A stretch of DNA of 13,826 bases from an uncultured Acetatifactor sp. (GTDB lineage: Bacteria; Bacillota; Clostridia; Lachnospirales; Lachnospiraceae): positions 19,065 to 32,890 of the forward strand of contig CAJUCT010000038.1 in the NCBI GenBank assembly GCA_910585015.1, given 5' to 3'. The notes under the pieces were generated by a model. The model saw only the letters and a program-made list of their open reading frames with translations, did no database searches and was not told where the DNA came from. The translations under genes and the position numbers were made by a program. Shown piece after piece: positions 6,705-13,701 of the stretch (positions are counted from its first letter, which is position 1; every line of letters begins with the position of its first letter).

Positions 6705-7649
6705 TTATGCGTCAGCCTTCAGACAATGCTTCTGTATCCAGCCATAGATTACTTCCATTATCTGGGCGCGCTCCGGCTCGTTCAAAAGCTCATGCCTGCC
6801 CGTCTCACACAAATGCATCTCCACATTCTTCACGCCTGCGCTGCGGAGTCCCTCGCATACCTTGGGAATGCCCTTTCCATATCCGCCCAAAGGATCCGCA
6901 TCGCCGGAAATCACCAGCAAAGGCAGGTCGGCGGGAATCTTTTGAAGCCGCTTGGGATCATGGGCTCTCATAATCAACTCCGAAAGGGTCTGGAAGCCGT
7001 TCAAGGTAAACACATTGCCGCACAAAGGATCTTCTATATACCGCTTCACACTCTCCTCATCTTTGCTCAGCCAGTCAAATTCCGTCTTGGCATCCGGTAT
7101 CCCCTTGTTATAGCTGCCGAAGCTCACCTTATCGCTGAATTTGCTCACATGCCTGGAGCCCAGGAAAATTTTTTGCAGCTTCACCATGAATATAGCCGCG
7201 GCCATGGTACCTCTGGACTGATAACCCGTGCCCATGATCACCGCCCCGGTGATGCCGCTGCCGTACATGGTCAGATAATTGCGCAGAATAAACGAGCCCA
7301 TGCTGTGCCCCACAATCACATAGGGCAGACCCGGATATACCTGCTGTGTCATCTTCTTCAGGCGGTGGACATCCCGCACCAACACTGTTGCCGGATCCTG
7401 TTCGCAGAAATAGCCGTAGAGCCCGTCTTCCCCCACACTTTTGCCATGGCCTAAATGATCGTTGCCTGTGACCACACAGCCCTGCTTTGTCAAAAAACGG
7501 GCAAATTCCTCATACCGCTCAATATACTCCGCCATGCCGTGGATGATCTGCACCACGCACACCGGATCCTGTTCCTCCGGCAAATACCTGACCGCATGGA
7601 TTCTGGACTTATTGTCTCTGGAATCAAAATAGAACTCTTCTTTTTTCAT
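6705..7649 (-). CDS. Serine alpha/beta hydrolase (monoacylglycerol lipase-like, Hydrolase_4)
   Basis: The 314-residue protein has the complete catalytic set of the Hydrolase_4 / serine aminopeptidase S33 group. The oxyanion region is HGMAEY at 37-42, the nucleophile Ser116 is in GHSMGS, the likely acid Asp252 is in GDADP and the His286 is in GRHE. NDHLGHGKS at 63-71 is characteristic of monoacylglycerol lipase and lysophospholipase-like members. It probably cleaves an ester of a fatty acid or related small molecule in the cytoplasm; the true substrate is unknown. No signal peptide is seen. It has its own promoter and a hairpin in the 5' untranslated region. The ribosome binding site (GAGG) is rather far from the ATG. 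Confidence 0.9.
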   Translation of the reverse strand: MKKEEFYFDSRDNKSRIHAVRYLPEEQDPVCVVQIIHGMAEYIERYEEFARFLTKQGCVVTGNDHLGHGKSVGEDGLYGYFCEQDPATVLVRDVHRLKKMTQQVYPGLPYVIVGHSMGSFILRNYLTMYGSGITGAVIMGTGYQSRGTMAAAIFMVKLQKIFLGSRHVSKFSDKVSFGSYNKGIPDAKTEFDWLSKDEESVKRYIEDPLCGNVFTLNGFQTLSELIMRAHDPKRLQKIPADLPLLVISGDADPLGGYGKGIPKVCEGLRSAGVKNVEMHLCETGRHELLNEPERAQIMEVIYGWIQKHCLKADA

Positions 7650-7698
7650 GCTTCTTACGTTTTCCTCTTCCCGCGAAATTACACACTATGAAAATAGA

Positions 7699-7720
7699 TG
7701 CACGGCTTCAAAGCCATGCA
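7699..7720 (-). terminator. Hairpin between metG and the hydrolase gene
   Basis: Minus strand TGCATGGC-TTTGAA-GCCGTGCA is an 8-bp stem with one wobble pair, followed by TCTATTTTCAT. It may end metG transcripts weakly. It would also form the very 5' end of the hydrolase mRNA, because the promoter -10 box lies 4 bp upstream of it. Confidence 0.5.
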
Positions 7721-7723
7721 CCT

Positions 7724-7752
7724 ATTATACACTATCTTTTCATATATTTTAA
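7724..7752 (-). promoter_or_regulatory. Promoter of the hydrolase gene
   Basis: On the minus strand TTAAAA (7752-7747), a 17-bp spacer and TATAAT (7729-7724) form a sigma-70-type promoter with a perfect -10 box. It lies between metG and the hydrolase start at 7649. Confidence 0.6.
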
Positions 7753-7783
7753 CCCATTTATGGAAATTTAATAAAATGATCTC

Positions 7784-9820
7784 TTAACAGATCTCCGCGC
7801 CGGAGGGCATGGACTTCTCCGCCGTCATCAGGGCCAAGTTGCCATGGGCATCCTCCGCACACAACAGCATCCCCTCGGACACCACGCCGGCCAAAGTGGC
7901 AGGCTTTAGATTTACCAGCACCATCACCTTTTTACCCACCATCTCCTCAGGAGTGTAATGGGCCTTGATGCCGGATACGATCTGACGTACCTGACTGCCA
8001 ATCTTTACCTGGGAGCACAAAAGTTTTTTGGACTTAGGCACCGCCTCACAGGCGATGATCTCTCCCACCTGGAACTGGAGTCTGGCGAAGTCCTCATAAG
8101 TGATCTCTGGTTTTGCCTCGATATCTACAGGCGTCTGCCCTTCGGACGCAGGCCCTTCACTGGAAGTCTCTGCCGCCTTTCCTGTCTCAAAGCTGCCGTT
8201 GGCTGCTTCTTTCTCTGCTGCCGCGATCATGGCGGCGGCAAGCTCATCCTCCCGCTTTTCCACTTCTTTCATATCCAGACGGGCAAACAGGATCTGGGGC
8301 TTGTCGGTTACCTTATTGCCGCCGGGATACAGGCCGAACTCTTCCAATCGGTCAAAATCTCGCAGGGAAGTGTTCAGCTGGGCCACAATCTTCTCCGCAG
8401 TCTCGGGCATATAGGGCTCCAACAGGGAAGCACCGATGGTAATGCCTTCCACCAGATTGTACATCACGGTGGCCAGCCGATCCGACTTGGCCTCGTCCTT
8501 GGCCAGCACCCAGGGCTCCGTCTCGTCGATATATTTATTGCAGCGCTTGAAGATGCCAAAGATCTCCGTCAGAGCATCCGCAATCCGCAGGGATTCCATC
8601 TTCTCCGCCACTTTGGCGTAAGTGCCGGTTACGGTCTTTTTCAGATCCTCGTCAATGACACTGTCCTCCGGGGTGAGCTGTACACCCTTGTCCTCCACCA
8701 CGCCGCCAAAATACTTGTTGCTCATGGAGATGGTGCGGTTCACCAGATTACCCAGAGTGTTGGCCAGATCGGAATTGGCGCGCTCGGCGATCAATTCCCA
8801 GGTGGCGTTGCCGTCATTGTCATAGGGCATCTCATGGATCATGTAGTACCGCACCGCGTCCACGCCAAAAAAGTCAATCAAGTCGTCCACATAGATCACA
8901 TTGCCTTTGGACTTGCTCATCTTGCCCCCGTTCATCATCAGCCAAGGATGGCCGAAAATTTGCTTGGGGAGCGGCTCTCCCAGGGCCATCAGGAAGATGG
9001 GCCAGTAGATGGTGTGGAAGCGGATGATGTCCTTGCCGATCAGATGAAGATCCGCGGGCCAGAGCTTTTTGTACTGCTCCGTGCTTTCTCCGTCCGCGTC
9101 GTAGCCGATGCCGGTGATGTAGTTGGACAGCGCATCCAGCCACACATAGACCACGTGCTTTTCATCAAAATCCACCGGAATGCCCCACTTGAAGGAAGTG
9201 CGGGACACACACAGATCCTGCAGGCCCGGCAGCAGAAAGTTGTTCATCATCTCGTTTTTGCGGGACACAGGCTGAATGAACTCCGGGTGCGTGTTAATAT
9301 GCTCGATAAGCCGATCCGCATATTTGCTCATGCGGAAAAAGTACGCCTCCTCTTTGGCGGGTTTAACCTCTCTGCCGCAGTCCGGGCATTTGCCGTCCAC
9401 CAGCTGGGATTCCGTCCAGAAGGACTCACAGGGGGTACAGTACATCCCCTCATAGGCCCCCTTGTAAATATCGCCCTGATCGTACAGGCGCTTGAAAATC
9501 TTCTGCACCTGCTTTTCATGGGGCTTATCCGTGGTGCGGATGAACTTGTCATAGCTGACGTTCAGCTGGTCGCACAGCCCCCGGATAATGCCCGCCACAT
9601 TGTCCACAAACTCCTGGGGCGTTATGCCCGCCTCCTGGGCCTTCAACTCAATCTTCTGCCCGTGTTCGTCCGTGCCCGTCTGGAAAAATACGTCGTACCC
9701 CTGTCTCCTCTTAAAGCGGGCGATGGCGTCCGCCATCACGATCTCGTAATTGTTGCCGATATGAGGCTTGCCGGATGTGTAGGCTATGGCAGTGGTAATG
9801 TAATAGGGTGTTTTGCTCAT
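7784..9820 (-). CDS. metG: Methionyl-tRNA synthetase
   Basis: The 678-residue class I synthetase charges tRNA-Met with methionine. The HIGH-type motif is HIGN at 20-23 and the KMSKS loop is at 300-304. A four-cysteine zinc knuckle is formed by Cys128, Cys131, Cys145 and Cys148. An anticodon-binding helical domain follows to about 500. A low-complexity Ala/Glu/Ser linker at 535-572 leads to a C-terminal EMAP/Arc1-like tRNA-binding domain at about 573-678, which makes the enzyme a dimer in this family. AGGAGGAGG precedes the ATG. Expression is controlled by a long T-box leader that reads uncharged tRNA-Met. The long plus-strand ORF across the same DNA is a shadow. No frameshift or missing key residue is seen. 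Confidence 0.97.
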   Translation of the reverse strand: MSKTPYYITTAIAYTSGKPHIGNNYEIVMADAIARFKRRQGYDVFFQTGTDEHGQKIELKAQEAGITPQEFVDNVAGIIRGLCDQLNVSYDKFIRTTDKPHEKQVQKIFKRLYDQGDIYKGAYEGMYCTPCESFWTESQLVDGKCPDCGREVKPAKEEAYFFRMSKYADRLIEHINTHPEFIQPVSRKNEMMNNFLLPGLQDLCVSRTSFKWGIPVDFDEKHVVYVWLDALSNYITGIGYDADGESTEQYKKLWPADLHLIGKDIIRFHTIYWPIFLMALGEPLPKQIFGHPWLMMNGGKMSKSKGNVIYVDDLIDFFGVDAVRYYMIHEMPYDNDGNATWELIAERANSDLANTLGNLVNRTISMSNKYFGGVVEDKGVQLTPEDSVIDEDLKKTVTGTYAKVAEKMESLRIADALTEIFGIFKRCNKYIDETEPWVLAKDEAKSDRLATVMYNLVEGITIGASLLEPYMPETAEKIVAQLNTSLRDFDRLEEFGLYPGGNKVTDKPQILFARLDMKEVEKREDELAAAMIAAAEKEAANGSFETGKAAETSSEGPASEGQTPVDIEAKPEITYEDFARLQFQVGEIIACEAVPKSKKLLCSQVKIGSQVRQIVSGIKAHYTPEEMVGKKVMVLVNLKPATLAGVVSEGMLLCAEDAHGNLALMTAEKSMPSGAEIC

Positions 9821-9833
9821 ATACTTGCCTCCT

Positions 9834-9851
9834 CCTGAATAAAAATTCCGC
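9834..9851 (-). repeat. Dispersed short motif upstream of metG
   Basis: Minus strand GCGGAATTTTTATTCAGG, leading into the AGGAGGAGG ribosome binding site. The adjoining AAGGGAACT resembles the AGGGAACAT next to the copy before the cdaR-like gene. Confidence 0.45.
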
Positions 9852-9946
9852 AGTTCCCTTCTACAGCATCACCTCAAAAAATATCCGTCCACCGGGTGGT
9901 AAGTATTTTCCGGGCGCCGCTTCAGGGCTGCCACTTAATGTTACAT

Positions 9947-9986
9947 GCGGGCCTTTCGTCTGTAAGCGGCATAACAAAAGGCCCGC
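9947..9986 (-). promoter_or_regulatory. Third hairpin overlapping the T-box terminator
   Basis: GCGGGCCTTT (9986-9977 on the minus strand) can pair perfectly over 10 bp with AAAGGCCCGC (9956-9947). It uses the 3' arm and T-tract of the T-box terminator, so the two cannot form together. No T-tract follows it. Confidence 0.55.
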
Positions 9987-10017
9987 CCTCCGCATGCAAC
10001 GCATGAGAAGACGAGCC
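9973..10017 (-). terminator. Regulated terminator of the metG T-box
   Basis: Minus strand GGCTCGTCTTCT-CATGC pairs with GCATG-CGGAGGGCGGGCC around a GTT loop. There are about 16 pairs including G-U pairs, one mismatch and one bulge, followed by TTTTGTT. Its 5' arm is shared with the antiterminator, as required for T-box switching. Confidence 0.85.
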
Positions 10018-10118
10018 GTAAGCCCGTGTTACCACTTCTCTTCGCCCCTTCCTCACGAAAGGAGCCTCATTAGGTCTGGAAATCCCGGCTGATGTGCCAA
10101 ATCGCCAAACCCTATCCA

Positions 10119-10223
10119 CTATAACAGGCGGATCCTGTCGCAGCCTAACCCTGGAGGCCCTGTGTATGGCCTGTTCTCCGGTTATGAGACACACAGGCGC
10201 TGCATGGACAGCCGCCGTGATAA
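10119..10223 (-). other. Large extra hairpin inside the T-box leader
   Basis: Minus strand GGCGG-CTGTC-CAT-GCAGC pairs with GCTGC-GACAG-GAT-CCGCC, giving 15 bp with one 3-nt bulge on each side. An inner helix CCTGTGT/ACACAGG lies within it. It lies where a normal T-box has only the short Stem II region. Confidence 0.6.
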
Positions 10224-10251
10224 TCCTCTTATACTCACGGACGATTAGTTT

Positions 10252-10307
10252 TTCCTTCCTGCCCGTCACATGTTGCCTGATTACGTGACATACGAAGGGC
10301 AGGAATT
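10252..10307 (-). other. Second extra hairpin inside the T-box leader
   Basis: TTCCTGCCC and GGGCAGGAA form a 9-bp outer stem and GTCAC/GTGAC a 5-bp inner stem, separated by a 7-nt bulge on one side only. No T-tract follows on either strand, so it is not an ordinary terminator. Confidence 0.6.
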
Positions 10308-10485
10308 GGAAAATCTTAACGTTCGCCAGTATAAGTCCCCTGGCTCGGTGCGCCGCTCAGAAGCCATCTTCCACATACCTCCCGCTCCATCCCTCTCAGC
10401 CACAGCCACCTGTGGGGATGTTCTCTGGAAAGCTTTGGTACATGTACTCTCTTCGTCAAAGCGTTTCGTTCACTGTATACATGGC

Positions 10486-10514
10486 ATTATACATGAGGTT
10501 TGGGGTTTTGTAAA
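10486..10514 (-). promoter_or_regulatory. Promoter of the metG leader
   Basis: On the minus strand TTTACA (10514-10509), exactly 17 bp, and TATAAT (10491-10486) form a strong sigma-70-type promoter. The start point would be near 10480, just before T-box Stem I. Confidence 0.8.
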
Positions 10515-10552
10515 GAGGATTTGCGGCACATCTGCAGAATTATGTAGGTGTG

Positions 10553-11137
10553 TTACTTTTTACCTTTTTTAGTATATACAGCTTTACCCTGCACCCGGTA
10601 TTGAGAATCGTCCTGTGGATCCACATCATATTTCTCAATCCAATTCTTGGACAGAAAAGCATCCAGAAGAGCTTTATTGCCGGGGGTCTGCTCCAGAGAG
10701 AGCTTCTTTCCCTCCAGCAGGCCCACAAACTCGCTTAGTTTTACAAATTTCAAGTAGTGTACCATCGCCGGAATCGTGTGAAAATTAACACACCTTGCCA
10801 GCGCTTTCTGTTTCCGCTCCAGCGGCTCCTCCGGGTCAGCGAGAAAATCTTTGAGTATTCCTTTGTCTGAAGTCATGATCCCAAGGAACTCCTCCTCCCG
10901 ATACCCCTCCCCTTCGGGACAAAACAGAGCTATGTATTCTGCAATATTCTTTTTGGCAAATCTATTTACAAGCCCGGGATAGGATGTCCTTACGTATTCC
11001 AAGGCAGATAAGGTCATCCGTACAATTTTCCATGAAATCAATAGTCGCATTTTGCCTTCACTGATATCTCCAAGATCAGAGATGTCACATTCAAAGGGAA
11101 AGGACTTTACCAACGCGCAATACTTCTGGTAGTCCAA
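10553..11137 (-). CDS. C-terminal fragment of the YobI-like NTPase
   Basis: This 194-residue segment begins at a TTG with no ribosome binding site, 5 nt past the stop of the middle fragment, so it is better read as a continuation than as a separate gene. It is mostly helical with no recognised motif and ends in a lysine-rich tail. No clear terminator follows; the metG leader promoter starts 39 bp downstream. Confidence 0.6.
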   Translation of the reverse strand: MDYQKYCALVKSFPFECDISDLGDISEGKMRLLISWKIVRMTLSALEYVRTSYPGLVNRFAKKNIAEYIALFCPEGEGYREEEFLGIMTSDKGILKDFLADPEEPLERKQKALARCVNFHTIPAMVHYLKFVKLSEFVGLLEGKKLSLEQTPGNKALLDAFLSKNWIEKYDVDPQDDSQYRVQGKAVYTKKGKK

Positions 11138-11141
11138 GGCA

Positions 11142-13082
11142 TCACAGCGTGCCTACATATTCCGCCAGTAGCCGCAAATCGGAAGCATCTTTGGAGCAAT
11201 AGCTTTCCCCCTGTAAGACGGTTTGCATTGCATACTTGCACTTTGTCCGGTCGCTGAGCGTCGCGTCCGCCAATACCCAAGTCGCGGCATTCGCACATTC
11301 CGTATTCAACTGACCGATAAAATCTACCGCATATTTTCCATGCCATAAATATCCCTCAAAAAACTCCCGGGCTTTATTTCTGAAAATATACCTTACCAGC
11401 CTGTGCAGTCTGCCCTCATAATCCACATCCTGCCTCTTCAGGCTCCCCTGCAGTTCCCCGGAATGGCAGACAATCAGCAACAGCGTGTCCAGCAGCTGAT
11501 AGTTGAGACACTCTGCCGCCTCAAACTGACTTCCATGCATCCAGTTAATGACTTTGTAGGGCTCCTCCAGATGGTAATTCGCACCCTTATTGTTGTGTTC
11601 CAACAGGCTCCGCAAAAATATCTTGTCCTCCCGGCGCAGGCCGTCCGCATAATAGTAGGACATATAATCCTGATAAGTTTCATCAATATATCCGTTCCTG
11701 ATCAAATAAGGGATCAGGGGGAAATAGCTTGAGCGCTTTACATCCTTATAGGGCTCCTGCTCCCCCAGTGCGTTCGTATATGCCGTTCCAAAGATTTCAT
11801 TCGCATTCGCGCTGTTGATAATGTCGTGCAGGGACATGGATTCCAAGTGCTCCATGCCGTTTTTGAGTTCCGAAATCCGTTGGCGGATTTCCTCCGTATC
11901 CGCCTTTTTCTCGACCAGCTTCCTGTGGTTTTGATAATCAGGATTTTCTGCGAGTTTGTCAAACTTTTCTTTTACGTTCTCACGAATCCATCTTCCCGAA
12001 TAGGCGTAGTTCTCAGAATAATACTCTATGTCATAGGAATTCGCCTTGATGGCCGCAATATACTTAGGGCGGCTGTCAAAAGAAATGTCTTCCCTCCCTG
12101 TCCCGGGGATTCGGGTTTTCCGATTCTCCACATAATAAGCGGCATCCAACTCATCTATGTCCAGAAAAGATTCCTGTTGTAGCTTCTCCAGTTGAATTTC
12201 CAGCAATTTTATTTCTTCCTGAAGCGCTGTCATTTTTTGACTGACAAACTGTGGCTTATTATGGAACAATGTATAGACATACCCCTTTCCCCTCTGCAGC
12301 TTTGAGTGGTCTTCCGGGAAAAGGTTCTTATACACTACCATAGCCAGAAGCTTGTCCATATTCAATTCAATTACATTGTTCTGTTGATATGTGTGGTAGT
12401 AGACATAATATTCATTATAGATATTGCCCAATAGCCGCATATCGTCTATATACAGGGAGACTCCCCGCAGGAAATCGTCGCTGGGCCGCGCCTCCTCCTC
12501 AAGCTGGCTGAACAGACGAATCAACATAGCGTAGGAATTAGCTCCGTCCATAACCGGCACCACTGGGATAATCATGTCAAAGAACTTAGTGCGATCCTTG
12601 GAATTAAAGACATCATCCCGAATCAGAAACAGAAGGCGTAAAGGCTTTTTCTCCTTTCCCTGTTCCCTGATGCGGTTAGCCAACGTATTAATCTCCCGCA
12701 GCCGCTCAAATATCATATTCTTGTCATATCGGTCAATATCTTCAAACACCACTGCGTCAGCGTCCACATGGCCAAACAGGTACAGCACCTCATTCAGATA
12801 TCGATCAAAATAAGAGTCCCCTTCCCCATTGAACAACTCAATGTCCATATTTGTGCCCTTGAAACTGACCTTGCGAAGAATCCGTTGGTTGCGCTGGAGA
12901 AAAATATATTCTGTCAAAGCGCGCACCGCCAATATCACACAGATTACGGCTGCAACCAGCACAGCCTCTTTGCGCTGGGTCATTCCGAGCAGGGCCCGCA
13001 CGGATTCCAAAGACAGCTTATTTACCAGTTCGCACCATGTGTCATGAAAACAGATAAATGTCAGCAGAGCAGCCAGCAACAC
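11142..13082 (-). CDS. Middle fragment of the YobI-like NTPase (membrane helices, Walker B)
   Basis: A 646-residue open frame counted from a GTG, though the frame is meaningful for about 20 codons further upstream (HFQLLKEVDRDKIKRYIYWG). Two hydrophobic helices lie at 1-13 and 40-62. Walker B is AVVFEDIDR at 110-118 and LRLLFLIRDD at 148-157 resembles a sensor strand. Charged coiled-coil-like stretches occur at about 293-320 and 410-440. The region after 450 is unrecognised and rich in Tyr and Leu. AAGGAGGT occurs 34 nt before the GTG, too far to act on it. Walker A is absent here and lies in the preceding fragment. Confidence 0.75.
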   Translation of the reverse strand: MLLAALLTFICFHDTWCELVNKLSLESVRALLGMTQRKEAVLVAAVICVILAVRALTEYIFLQRNQRILRKVSFKGTNMDIELFNGEGDSYFDRYLNEVLYLFGHVDADAVVFEDIDRYDKNMIFERLREINTLANRIREQGKEKKPLRLLFLIRDDVFNSKDRTKFFDMIIPVVPVMDGANSYAMLIRLFSQLEEEARPSDDFLRGVSLYIDDMRLLGNIYNEYYVYYHTYQQNNVIELNMDKLLAMVVYKNLFPEDHSKLQRGKGYVYTLFHNKPQFVSQKMTALQEEIKLLEIQLEKLQQESFLDIDELDAAYYVENRKTRIPGTGREDISFDSRPKYIAAIKANSYDIEYYSENYAYSGRWIRENVKEKFDKLAENPDYQNHRKLVEKKADTEEIRQRISELKNGMEHLESMSLHDIINSANANEIFGTAYTNALGEQEPYKDVKRSSYFPLIPYLIRNGYIDETYQDYMSYYYADGLRREDKIFLRSLLEHNNKGANYHLEEPYKVINWMHGSQFEAAECLNYQLLDTLLLIVCHSGELQGSLKRQDVDYEGRLHRLVRYIFRNKAREFFEGYLWHGKYAVDFIGQLNTECANAATWVLADATLSDRTKCKYAMQTVLQGESYCSKDASDLRLLAEYVGTL

Positions 13083-13126
13083 GCCCCAATAAATATATCT
13101 TTTGATCTTGTCGCGATCTACCTCCT

Positions 13127-13453
13127 TCAGCAGTTGGAAATGGGTTGTGGAATCGTTTCCGCCGGCATCTGGTGGATCAGCTGATTGATGACCTTTCCCT
13201 CAAGCCGTGTCTCATCCGGGAGCTGCTTGCCGCTTATGGCAAGGTCTTGAAAATGCGCAAAAGAAATATGCAGAAATTTCTTTTCCGGATGCTGCTTTTT
13301 ATAGGTGGCCAGAATACTGCTTTTACCGGCTCCGTAGGGACCGGACAGCGCAATGTTCTTCACGTCCGGATCAGACAAGGCGAACGTCAGCTGCTCCTCA
13401 TAGATGCCCAATTGTGCATCTGAAGTGGGGGTAAGTTTTATCAATGTGTTCAT
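13127..13453 (-). CDS. N-terminal fragment of the YobI-like NTPase (Walker A)
   Basis: The 108-residue product carries Walker A GPYGAGKS at 38-45, after the predicted strand VKNIALS, and the following strand KFLHISFAHF. The match to the NTPase family ends at IPQ (residue 103), and the last five residues are out-of-frame before TGA. AAAAGGAAGTGAAG precedes the ATG. Alone it could bind nucleotide poorly, since Walker B is in the next frame. Confidence 0.75.
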   Translation of the reverse strand: MNTLIKLTPTSDAQLGIYEEQLTFALSDPDVKNIALSGPYGAGKSSILATYKKQHPEKKFLHISFAHFQDLAISGKQLPDETRLEGKVINQLIHQMPAETIPQPISNC

Positions 13454-13471
13454 TCGTACTTCACTTCCTTT

Positions 13472-13558
13472 TCATCTGTTATGCGGCTTTTTCAGATACC
13501 ACACTCTTTCAACGCGTCCTCTCGCGGCCTTTGCATGGGTATTTATGTTTTTTGCCAT
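13472..13558 (-). CDS. Possible 28-residue basic small protein upstream of the NTPase
   Basis: MAKNINTHAKAARGRVERVWYLKKPHNR is read from an ATG with GGAG 9 nt upstream and ends 18 bp before the NTPase start. It follows a plausible promoter and is strongly basic. It could be a leader peptide or just open frame; I do not recognise it. Confidence 0.3.
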   Translation of the reverse strand: MAKNINTHAKAARGRVERVWYLKKPHNR

Positions 13559-13589
13559 CAAGACATTCTCCGTTGTTTTGATATGTTTA

Positions 13590-13619
13590 TTTATAACGCG
13601 GACCTCCGGCCGCAACCAA
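13590..13619 (-). promoter_or_regulatory. Possible promoter of the NTPase gene
   Basis: On the minus strand TTGGTT (13619-13614), 18 bp and TATAAA (13595-13590). The spacer is GC-rich and contains the small dyad GCGG/CCGC, which could be a repressor site. Confidence 0.4.
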
Positions 13620-13658
13620 AAATAAAATAGAGCCAAAACTCTGCTAAGTGTGCTACAA

Positions 13659-13701
13659 TGCACATAGGCTAATCCCAACAGGAGGTTTGACTCTATGTGC
13701 A
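13659..13701 (+). promoter_or_regulatory. Hairpin enclosing the ribosome binding site and start of the right-edge ORF
   Basis: TGCACATAG (13659-13667) and CTATGTGCA (13693-13701) pair perfectly over 9 bp. The loop holds AGGAGGT and the second arm holds the ATG. Translation from this start would be reduced while the hairpin is closed, as seen with several transposase genes. Confidence 0.55.

Larger units (their letters stand above)
9973..10480 (-). ncRNA. T-box riboswitch leader of metG (tRNA-Met)
   Basis: The predicted transcript starts near 10480. Stem I has helix GAAG/CTTC (10454-10451 and 10363-10360), an internal loop with AGAGTA on the 5' side and GAAGATGG on the 3' side, then the 8-bp helix CATGTACC/GGTATGTG. 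The 3' loop carries the specifier ATG at 10367-10365, matching methionine. Below it TTTGAC and TGA fit the conserved kink-turn. Stem III is GCTCCTT/AAGGGGC just before the switch. The antiterminator is GAGAAG (10040-10035), bulge TGGTAAC (10034-10028), ACGGGC/GCTCGT and closing CTTCTC (10010-10005); TGGT would bind the ACCA end of tRNA. Uncharged tRNA should favour readthrough. The specifier-to-T-box distance of about 330 nt is unusually long and holds extra hairpins. This accounts for the gene-free stretch 9821-10552. Confidence 0.93.
10553..13453 (-). pseudogene. YobI/KAP-like membrane P-loop NTPase, split by two frameshifts
   Basis: Three consecutive minus-strand frames read as one protein of about 967 residues. 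It has an N-terminal Walker A, two membrane helices, then Walker B, a sensor-like strand, coiled coils and a long C-terminal region. Helices inserted between Walker A and Walker B are the hallmark of KAP-type NTPases, and the opening LIKLTPTSDAQLGIYEEQLTFAL fits YobI-like ATPases as I know them. First break: at 13142-13147 the frame must move back one base, giving IPQTHFQLLKEVD, as if one A had been lost from CAAACC. Second break: at 11138-11144 TGA interrupts ...EYVGTL before ...DALDYQKY, as if one base had been gained or two lost. Either the gene is decayed or the assembly has indels. Programmed shifting is less likely. Known KAP members include phage-exclusion protein PifA; a defence role here is inference. 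Confidence 0.75.

Noticed and set aside
7958..9838. 626-codon plus-strand frame opposite metG
   Set aside because: It is a shadow of a well-conserved gene; its translation is histidine- and glycine-rich with no recognisable domain.
9922..10269. 115-residue minus-strand ORF before metG
   Set aside because: It lies entirely inside the T-box leader, including antiterminator and terminator, so the open frame is incidental.
10560..11137. Separate gene starting at TTG 11137
   Set aside because: No ribosome binding site is present and the sequence continues the NTPase after a one-base adjustment.
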